Source of the DNA: Chromera velia
Lineage: Eukaryota; Sar; Chromeraceae
Assembly (NCBI GenBank): GCA_018398765.1
Contig: JAHBMJ010002992.1
Span: forward strand, 1 to 17,500
Length of the DNA: 17,500 nucleotides
Direction: 5' to 3'
Shown here: positions 9,500-17,500 of the stretch, one piece after another
How the letters are laid out: each line of letters begins with the position of its first letter
Position numbering within the stretch: position 1 is the first letter of the stretch
Position numbers and translations under genes: made by a program
The notes under the pieces: generated by a model
What the model was told of the DNA's origin: nothing
What the model saw: the letters and a program-made list of their open reading frames with translations, nothing else
Database searches by the model: none

Positions 9500-10250
9500 T
9501 ATTATCGCGCGCATGCAGTTTGTCCAATTCGAGTTTGAGTGCTATTTCCCTAAGTTGCGCGTTTGGTGTACGTGATGGTTCCAAACTGAAGGTGAAATAG
9601 TGTATTTTGAAACGCGAAATTTACTATTTCACCAAAAAAATTGAAAAACTCGAGTTTGTTAAAAAATTATGGGTCCGCGAATTTTGGGGTTTTTCGGGTT
9701 GTGCAAAGGAGACGGCCCGGACCCAGAACAACATTTTCACTCAGAGGTCGAATTTCGCGAAACCATTGAAATTTAATCCAGAAAATGTCACTCTGCAACA
9801 GTTGTAAACACCTTGTTTTTTCCATACATTCTGTCTTTTAACCGAGCAAAAACATCTTTGACAGGCTGTGTATCTGGTAAGTAGGGGGGCTGTGTAACCA
9901 AAACAAGACCCCTCTCCCTGCAAAATCGTTGGGTCAAGTGCGTACGGTGTGTGGAAACATGTCATTTTCTTAATTAAATTTCAACGGTTTCGCGAAATTC
10001 AACCTCTGAGTGAAAGTGTTGTTCTGGGTCTGGGCCGTCTCCTTTGCACAACCCGAAAAACCCCAAAATTCGCGGACCCATAATTTTTTAACAAACTCGT
10101 GTTTTTCAATTTTTTTGGTGAAATAGTAAATTTCGCGTTTCAAAATACACTATTTCACCTTCAGTTTGGAACCATCACGTACACCAAACGCGCGACTTAG
10201 GGAAATAGCACTCAAACTCGAATTGGACAAACTGCATGCGCGCGATAATA
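9500..10250. mobile_element. 751-bp foldback (long inverted repeat) element, MITE-like
   Basis: Positions 9500-9787 and 9963-10250 are reverse complements over 288 nt with about eight mismatches by eye (~97%), separated by a 175-nt unpaired spacer. The outer ends read TATTATCGCGCGCATGC and its mirror. If the terminal TA on each side is a target duplication, the element fits a Tc1/mariner-type MITE. This is inference: the TA pair could also be part of the repeat, and no transposase is encoded. Each arm has its own 11-bp hairpin (GGTGAAATAGT with ACTATTTCACC, at 9591-9601/9623-9633 and 10117-10127/10149-10159). It lies between the divergent ALG11 and phosphodiesterase genes and could affect both promoters. 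A transcript through it would form a ~288-bp duplex. Confidence 0.85.
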
Positions 10251-10641
10251 CGTATTTTTTTCTGTATATCTTTAATTTTCGCATATACAGTTTTTATAGT
10301 TATATTCATACGTATACATTCTGTGTACCCATGCATATGTGTGTCCGGTACACGAGAACGTCCGAGAGGGACAACCATTGAGGCGATCCCTTCGGTGCCT
10401 TCTGAGCTCAGTGTGTCTTGCTGACAATAGACTAATCGAGGGACTGCTTCCTGAGCTCACCGATCAAAAGTATACAGTCTGCAATGGCTTCTCTTTTCTT
10501 CTCTGCCAGTCGTCTTGAGAGCCGAGACCGGCATGGAGGGAAAGTCGGGGGTCACCGCATGCGAAGAGCCGGACGAAGGCACTGCCTGCCACTCAGATAA
10601 ATCGTTTGATTCACGGAAACGAATTCTTGTTTTCTCTGGCG
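10251..10641. other. Upstream region of the phosphodiesterase gene
   Basis: An AT-rich stretch (10251-10325) follows the right arm of the foldback element. A pyrimidine-rich tract ending in CTCTGCCAG at 10509 looks like a splice acceptor. It could start an exon reading in the frame of the ATG at 10533 (MEGKSGVTAC...), which stays open to 10799. That frame differs from the membrane-domain frame, so the real 5' structure of the phosphodiesterase gene is unresolved here. Confidence 0.4.
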
Positions 10642-13600
10642 ATGGGACTGTCGGAGGTCATGCAAGCGTTTCATGGTATTCTACAGGCGTGCGGTCTCAC
10701 GCGACTGCACACCATCAACATTCCAGTACCAGTTGGATGGCCGTGCGACCACCTGCCATCTTCAGCCGTGAAAACGTGTTCGAGCAAGCTGCTTTATGAT
10801 CCGTGCTCGATGCGTTTCTCCACTAGCCAACTGGAAGCAGAGTACAGACACAGATGTGCAAATTCTTTGCCTGGGTCCATATCAAGCTCTGCAACGTATC
10901 TGAAAGTCTCCGTTGTATGTCTGAGCATGATGGATGCCCTCCTTGGACAAGTGCTCCTGCACACTGACAGAGCACAGCAGTCGGAGTTCGAATTCCGTTT
11001 CTTCCTTCCCTCTACTGCTCAAGTGCTTGCCACGGCCTCGAGATTCGCTCTCTTGCAGTGGCTTGAGGTGCACACTCTGACGTGGCAGCGTGCCTCTCGC
11101 AAGTGCGCCCTCCTTCTGGGTGCAGTGCTTTGCGGGATCTTCACAATCAACGGCTCGGTCTTCGAGTCATTGGTCCAAGTTGTTTTGGGGCGAACGGAAA
11201 GAACCGCGACGGGGTGTAGCCTGTCCTTGTCCGGACTTGTCACAGCTGCACTTGCACTCACAATCTGGGCCACCCAACTGCCCATGCCCTTCCAGTGCAC
11301 CTCAGTCGCCCTTCTGGTTGTCCTCACATATATCGGGACAATACAGTTGGTCGACGTACTTTGGCATCTCTGGTCAGTCACCTTTGCTCGCGCTCAGTCA
11401 TAGTTTTGGTAGATTGGAACCGTCTCGACGAGATGCGAGATTTCTATAGAGATTTCCAGTGTGCTGGCTTGACTGAGGGGTTGCTTGCCTGTCCATCTAC
11501 ATAGATGAATGTTGCACTTGCTATCTGCCTGTCCTCGTTCCCAACCATTCAACTATTCCATTCACTTGCCCCTTCTGACCGTGCCCCCTCCCAGTCATGC
11601 TCTTCTCCGCACCCACTACCTCCTCCGGCCTGCTCACTTCTGAAAAGGGCAGCAGGCGAGGAAACACTGAAAGGGGGTCCAGAGAAGACTCATGAAGACG
11701 ATCTACTGCGAATGTGTGAAGTTTTGATGGACTTCGACAGGCATCGATGGATGCATAGAAAGGTGAAATAATTCCATCGTTCTTCTCGTGCATTGGTTTA
11801 AGATGTGTACACACCACAGCACAACCAATTCATTTGTCCTGAACGAATGACTGTTGAGTCTCGAACAACAGTCTCTGTGCATGCCTTCTGTCCACTCGCT
11901 GTACTTGCAGTCGTTTTTCCGCTCTGCCCGGCGACACGGGGTATCGGCTTTTCGGGGTCGGCCTCTTGTCTCTCGTCGGTTTGTGCGATGTTGTCTTAGC
12001 ACGAGTGGAAGAGATCGCACGGAGACGCAGGTTCTGCGTCACCCCTGTAAACATCCCGGGATCTCCTGTGATTGAAGGGGGGGGGGGTGAAAAGCAGAGT
12101 TCGCATTCGACTGCCATGGGAACCAAGATGGACCTTTTGTTAACAAAACTCGATAGAATGAGAAAACGATTCAAGCACAACGAAGAGGTAGCACTAGGAA
12201 TTTCTGCCGTCACGGATTTTCTCCGAGGGGGTACCAGCAATCTGTTTGAAGTTGATCTCTCGAGTACGCGTTTGACAACCGATCCATCTTCAAGGCCGGA
12301 AGAGAGAAACATGAGGTCATATCTCGAGTCCCTCAGCGCCCTCAGGGGGGACCTTTCATCTTCGCAAAGGGGAAAAGCAGGAACCTCAGGAGTAAATCCT
12401 TCTCCTGCTTTGCCGAAGAGGGCGATCTCACAGCAGGAAACGTTAGGGGGTAACAGAGGGAGAGGGATAGAGTCCCCTGTCATTCTTTCAAGAGGGCACT
12501 CGGGTACCTTGGGCTCAATAGACGAGGAGGGAAGAGAGAGAGAGCTTGCAGAGGGCAGAAACAGAAAGGTAAGTGCCAACGTGAATGGGATAACCGCATG
12601 GCTGCAAAAGCGGGACACATACAAAAAACAAAAAACAAAAATAATTAAAGTTCAATCAGTGATCGGGGTCTTGTTGAGGGCCCAACTCTCTCTCTCTCCC
12701 TCCCTCTCCACATGTATGCATGTATATGTATATGTATGTGTGTATGTATACGAACAGATGCCCACTTTTGGTTCTTTGTTCGGCTGTCTTTTCATAGTTC
12801 TCAATTTCTGCATGTTTCTGTCTCGTTCAGCCTTCTATTTCGATGAGATTGTTTTTCCTCTGAGCGCTCTCTTTTATTCACAAAGACAAACAGCATTCGC
12901 CCCCGTTTCTGTTGCATGAATTCATTGATGTGTGTTAAAGAAGAAAGCAAGCCTGAGTACCTGATAAGTGGCAGGTTCTACCAAAAGTCTCTTCGAGGAC
13001 TTTTCAAAGAAGCAAATTGTAGTGTGTCATGATTTCAGAGTACATGTTTGCATCCAGTAAGTAAATGTTCTCTCCGTCTACCCATCTCTCTAGTATCCAT
13101 GGTTGGGACCCTTCCAGTGCATTACTGTGTCTCAAGTGCTTGCTCCCTTTTTGTCTCCCATTGTCCCCCAACCCTTTCCCCGTGATATTCATAAGTCTTT
13201 CTGTGTGTTTGCATGAACACCAATGCCTTCCTGCATGCAGGTAAAATTTGGTGACCTTCCAATGGGCATACCCATCCGGAGCGTGTCCATAGGATCCCCC
13301 CAGTCCCCTGTCCGGGTGTCTGTGGATGATCCGGCAGAGGACGCAGAGGAGTCACTGTCCACCTCTGTTGGAAGGTCTGTAATTTTGTTCTCTTTCCTTA
13401 ACAATCAATCGGGGTGCGCGGGGAGAAAATGTGTTGCTTTTTTGAAGGTGCAGACTATTTCGTCTTTCTTTGATTCTGGAGAAGGTAGTGAGGTCTGCAT
13501 GGGTCCTGACGGGCCTCGCTCAACGAGATGTCTTTTCTCATTTTGTGGGTGAATGGTGAAGTGGGGGCGAGATTGGGTTACTCACGAGGGGCTGGAGAGG

Positions 13601-14489
13601 TGTGAGAAACGACGCAAGCGTGTAACAGGAGTGGAATATACAAGGAGAGGTTGCTTGATCGTCTTTTCTGCTCGTCTGTGTGGTTCCCTTTCATTCCTTT
13701 TTTCCTCATCTCCAACACCCTTTCTTATTGCTGCCTATTCTCGACCTGAATCGCTCTTTTGAAATATTATGAATATGTCTGCAGGTGGAGCATTGATATG
13801 CTGAAGGTGAACCAGCACAGCGGTGGGCGTCCAATCGCTGCTCTTGCAGATGCTGTGTGGACTCGGTTCAGACCCCTTTTTGAGAGTGTCTCTTGTCAGG
13901 TCTGTCTGTTTTTCTGTCTCGACTTTTGTCCGTGCATTCATTTATCTTATCATGATCGTTTGTCGTTCGATCCTCATGAGAGTTTGTGTGTCTGTGCGTG
14001 ACCTCGTCTCTCTCTCAGTGCGTCTTCTTGTCCATCTTGTCTATCCTTTTCTTTCTCCTTCAGTTTTGTATCTCTCTATATCAGAGAAAACAAGAGGAAG
14101 CACCACGAAGCCTGTCTGCTTGTTCGATCCTTTAGCCTTCTTTCGTTTGTCCTCCTTCTCTTTCGCTGTCTCTGTCTCTCCCGCTTTGCTTCTTTGTTTC
14201 TTCGTTGTTGGTTTTTCTGTGTTTCTTTGTTACCCCTTCCTTCCTTCTTTCCTTCCTTCCTTCCTTCCTTCCTTTCCTCCTTCTTTCCATTCTTCCTTAT
14301 TATTTCGTCTGTTTTCTTTCTGTGTGTCTTTTTATCTTTTCTGCACGCTCATGCGCTTGCAGGTGGACCCTCAAAAATTTCTCGCGCTCGCAGACGCCCT
14401 AGAGGCCCGATATATCAAGGAGAACCCCTACCACAACAACATTCACGGGGCAGACGTGACGAACTCAATGATCTTCCTTCTTGATGTCC

Positions 14490-14521
<32 letters not shown>

Positions 14522-14828
14522 GTCTGCCCTTCTGTCTGTCTGTCTGTTCTTTCTTTCTTTTTGTCTGTGGTGTTCATGAAGAAAAAGAGGGAGAAGAAGA
14601 AGAAGCATATAGTCTGTCTGTCCGTCTTTCTTTCTTTCTTTATTTCTTTCTATCTGTCTGTCTGTCTGTCTGTCTGTCTGCCCTTCTGTCTGTCTGTCCG
14701 TCTTTCTTTCTTTATTTATTTCTTTCTGTCTGTCTGTCTGTCTGTATGTCTTTCTTTCTTTCTTTCTGTCTGTCTGTCTGTCTGTCTGTGTGTCTGTCTG
14801 TCTGTGTGTCTGTCTCTGTGTGTCTGTG

Positions 14829-14861
<33 letters not shown>

Positions 14862-15332
14862 GTCTGTCTGTCTGTCTGTCTGTCTGTCAGGGAGAAGAAG
14901 AAACATATAGTCTGTCTGTCAGTCACATATAGTCTGTCTGTCTGTCTGTCCCCCCACCCCCCACCCCTGTCTAAAGACCATGACGGTGCCGGTCCCCGCG
15001 TGCAGTTCTGTTTCTTTTTTCTTTTTTTGTTTTTTGTTTTTTGAATTTTTTTGTCGTGTCTTCTTTTCTTCTCTTTCTTGTCTTGAGTGGAAGCAGCAGA
15101 GGAGTAGCGTGTGAAACCAGTGATCACGTGAAAGTCTGTCGGGAGGTGGAGAGGCAAGGGGCGCTTAACTTTCACCTTTCGGGCCCCCTGCCCACGCTGT
15201 TTAATTGTTGGTGCTGTTCTTTTGTCTTTGTTCTTTCTTTCTTTTTGTCTGTGGTGTTCATGAAGAAAAAGAGGGAGAAGAAGAAGAAACATATAGTCTG
15301 TCGGTCTGTCTGTCTGTCTGTCCGTCCGTCAG

Positions 15333-15364
<32 letters not shown>

Positions 15365-17500
15365 TCCTTCTTTCTTTCTTTCTTTCTTTCTGTCTGTCTG
15401 TCTGTCTGTCTGTCTGTCAGCCCTTCTGTCTTTTTTCTTTCTTTCTTTCTTTCTTTGATTCAGTCAAGCTGGGCCTTCTTCTCTTCGCCACTTCCTTTCA
15501 ACTCAGAATCATGACAGTGAACGAATTGGTGCTCAATTTTGAGGGTGGAATGGTGTCTGTTTCGTTCTGTTCTTCGTCCTTGATGTCCTCTCCGTCTCTT
15601 TTCTCTGCTTTCTTGATGACTCTCGAGTTTTGTTCCCACCCAATCTCCGTCGCATATTGCAACTCTGTAAGCTTCCTCCTCTCTCTTTCTCTCTGACTGA
15701 GTGCACTTGAATCCTGCGGTTTATCACAAGAACAAATCCACCTTCGCTAGAGATCATGAGAACACCCAGTGTGTATGAGGGAATAAACCAGCTCATACTT
15801 TCTCGTTCCATACAGAGACGGAATGTACAGATAAATGCAGTTCATCTGTAGTCATAGAAATGAACTTGCACTTGTCGCACGGTTCACGCTTGCAGGTTTC
15901 TGGCGCCTTTGCGCACCCAGAATCGGGGAATGAACCCACGCGTATGCCACCACTTACTTTCTTTGGTTCGGTAATCTCGGCCATGGCTCACGATGTGGCG
16001 CATCCGGGCACTAACAACCTTTTTGAGATCAACCGGAGAACGGAACTGGCGATCAGGTGGGTTCAGCAGGGGGAGAGAGGTTCTGCATGAGACGGTTGAC
16101 TGACTGCACATGCACGCACGAACACGCCCATGCATTGTGGGTCTTTTTTCTTTGCAAGGGATTTTGAAGGACAGAGCAAAATCAATCATGAATGCAAAAC
16201 GCTCAATGCAGGCTTGGAGGGAAAAAAGATAGTTGTTTGACAGTAAAACGTTCAACGGCCAAACGTTCAACGGCCACAAGTGAAGTATACCAAAATAAAT
16301 GGATACACTTAAAGTGAAGTCAACACACTCCGATAGAGCAGCAAGCGCAATGAAGATACAGTGAGAAGGCAACAAAATTAAGACTATGGCAACTCCTTCC
16401 CGTGTGTTGTCAATCCCGCCCCCCCTTTCTTTTCCCGGCATCACCCGTCGCTCTTGACATACTGCTTGCCGACCTCTCCGAGCGAATGCAATGTCCACTC
16501 ACAAAAGAATGCGCGTCATCCATCCTCGACTAGACAATTACGGACTGATCGAACCCTCAAATATGTCTGCAGATACAATGACTATTCGGTCCTCGAAAAC
16601 TTCCACAGCGCCACGCTGTGGGAATTGATGAGAAGCCCGCAGCTCAACGTTTTTTCGGAGCTTCCTCTGGCAGAGTGGCAACGAATAAGTCAGTGCGTCA
16701 GTAAGTCAGTCCATCAGATATGCAATTAGCTCGAGCGCTTCTTTCTTTCTTTGTCTTCGTGCTTCTCCTTCTCTTTTCACATCGACACCACCATTAGCTA
16801 GTTGATGAGCAGTCAAAGAAGAGGGGGAAATTGCAGCAGTCAATTTAATTGCTGGGTTGTTCCCGCATCAACAGAAGAAGAAGACAACAAGAAGTAAGGC
16901 TGCTATCTACGATCAGACCAGGCAGGCCCGGGTGGTGGGTGTACTTTTTCTTCTGTCAATTCAGAGAATAAAAGAGTGCATTGCCCCTCGGCACAATTCT
17001 TCACCCTTTCACTTCCGTACACGCCTACATCCGCAAAGACACAAACCCAAACTCACAAGCCCAGAGACGCATAGATAGAGATATATCCACAGCACGAGAG
17101 ACTCCAAGCAGAAGTGAACATGCAGCGGCTAGCTGCAAAAGTTCGGAAATATTGTGAACGATGCAGCGCCTCTCCCTTCTTGTTCTTGCGACTCTTCGCG
17201 TAGTTCCTCGTCAAGTTTGACCTCTCATGGTGGACATGCAGAAAGCACAAGTGTTCTCTGCTCGCTCGACCCCTGATACAGAGTGGCCCGATTTTATTTG
17301 GAATAGCCATATTGACTTAATTGATTTGCCTGCATGCAGGAAAGATGATGTGTGAGCTTGTCCTGGAGACGGACATGAAAAAACACTTTGAAGCCTTGGC
17401 GAACTTCCGCTCGACGCTCGTCAATAACTTTGAAAGACTAGATGCGTCCGGGGAACCTGAGGAGGAGGAAGAGGATTCGGAGGCAGAGGATGAAGGGGGG
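10642..17500 (+). CDS. Membrane-anchored 3',5'-cyclic-nucleotide phosphodiesterase (class I), 3' end off right edge
   Basis: Hydrolyses cAMP and/or cGMP to the 5'-monophosphate. Exons: 10642-11372, 11911-12568, 13241-13374, 13785-13899, 14363-14485, 15896-16056, 16573-16688, 17340-17500 (open). They total 2199 nt, 733 residues, every phase matching. Residues ~84-276 hold about six hydrophobic segments, like the polytopic N-termini of apicomplexan PDEs. Residues ~280-510 are a polar linker. Catalytic motifs: WSIDML; NPYHNNIHGADV (H570, H574); AHDVAHPGTNN (H619, D620, H623), the metal-binding HD; YNDYSVLENFH (642-652), with F for the common H; LETDMKKH (688-695). An acidic insert (EEEEEDSEAEDE) follows ~40 residues later. 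Intron 5 (14486-15895) is a 1.4-kb tetranucleotide array. cGMP versus cAMP preference cannot be read. The N-terminus is uncertain: the frame is open from 10519 and the ATG at 10642 is only the first in frame. A second frame open from the ATG at 10533 could be a true upstream exon. The exon 1-2 junction (CTC TG|T) is in phase, but an extra small exon in 11373-11910 is not excluded. Confidence 0.9.
14229..14285. repeat. (CTTC)n array in phosphodiesterase intron 4
   Basis: CCTTCCTTCC-type tetranucleotides lie in the downstream half of the intron (13900-14362), upstream of the TTGCAG acceptor of the exon with the HNxxH motif. Confidence 0.9.
14486..14955. repeat. (CTGT)n array starting at the splice donor of phosphodiesterase intron 5
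   Basis: The intron opens GTCC, then seven GTCT units directly at the donor (14486-14517). Imperfect CTGT and CTTT arrays follow to about 14955. All long open frames over it are translations of the repeat. Confidence 0.95.
14546..14618. repeat. 73-bp duplicated segment, copy 1
   Basis: Matches 15230-15302 at 72 of 73 positions (AAGAAGCAT versus AAGAAACAT). It includes a GTGGTGTTCATGAAG core and an AAGAAG purine stretch. A shorter partial copy (GGGAGAAGAAG...CATATAGTC) is at about 14890-14920. Confidence 0.92.
15230..15302. repeat. 73-bp duplicated segment, copy 2
   Basis: Second copy of the 14546-14618 segment, in the same intron and orientation, 684 bp downstream. It is followed by CTGT and CTTT arrays (to about 15455), as copy 1 is. 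Confidence 0.92.
15303..15455. repeat. (CTGT)n and (CTTT)n arrays
   Basis: Tetranucleotide arrays in the second half of phosphodiesterase intron 5. The remaining intron (15456-15895) is unique sequence with no exon needed: flanking exons join in phase without it. Confidence 0.9.

Noticed and set aside
9607-9807. 66-codon open frame in the foldback element as a transposase remnant
   Set aside because: It covers arm and spacer, has no transposase motif, and its sequence follows the inverted repeat rather than codon structure.
13823-14932. 369-codon plus-strand open frame
   Set aside because: It overlaps confirmed exons and introns. Its product is mostly repeated VCLSVCLS, a translation of CTGT arrays.
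14465-15292. 275-codon minus-strand open frame rich in DRQT
   Set aside because: It is the reverse complement of the same CTGT array, antisense to the phosphodiesterase; no independent coding evidence.
15480-15720. Possible extra phosphodiesterase exon in intron 5 (MTVNELVLNFEGG)
   Set aside because: The exons ending at 14485 and starting at 15896 join in phase and give the expected HNxxH to HD spacing; no homology here.

Overview
This is nuclear DNA from an intron-rich eukaryote. Three spliced genes can be rebuilt from conserved protein motifs and exact splice phases. The protein families and the many-membrane-span phosphodiesterase point to an alveolate. I infer a chromerid-like relative of apicomplexans such as Chromera, but nothing here fixes the species.

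Layout, left to right. Positions 1-861 hold GA, TA and GAGT/GAGC repeats, read as the second intron of a minus-strand SKP1-like gene. Its first two coding exons lie at 1434-1536 and 862-1019; the rest runs off the left edge. Positions 1537-4658 are mostly intergenic, with simple repeats, an AT-rich island, two hairpins and a few unassigned exon-like segments. Positions 4659-9172 carry a complete minus-strand ALG11 gene (GDP-mannose:dolichol-oligosaccharide alpha-1,2-mannosyltransferase) in 8 coding exons, 516 codons. Positions 9173-10641 separate ALG11 from a divergent plus-strand gene. Most of this gap is a 751-bp foldback element with two 288-nt arms about 97% identical. Positions 10642-17500 carry a plus-strand 3',5'-cyclic-nucleotide phosphodiesterase: an N-terminal domain with about six hydrophobic segments, then the HD-type catalytic domain. 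Eight coding exons (733 codons) are visible and the gene leaves the right edge.

The genes are not an operon. They serve separate cell functions: SCF ubiquitin ligase, N-glycan precursor assembly at the ER, and cyclic nucleotide signalling.

The most unusual signal is in the introns. Of 16 donor sites, 14 read GTNNGT, and half have C at +3. Eight introns open with three or more in-register GTNN tetramers, running up to eight. The simple repeats of this genome therefore often start exactly at the splice donor. One ALG11 exon has the same 20-nt tetramer array against both of its splice sites.
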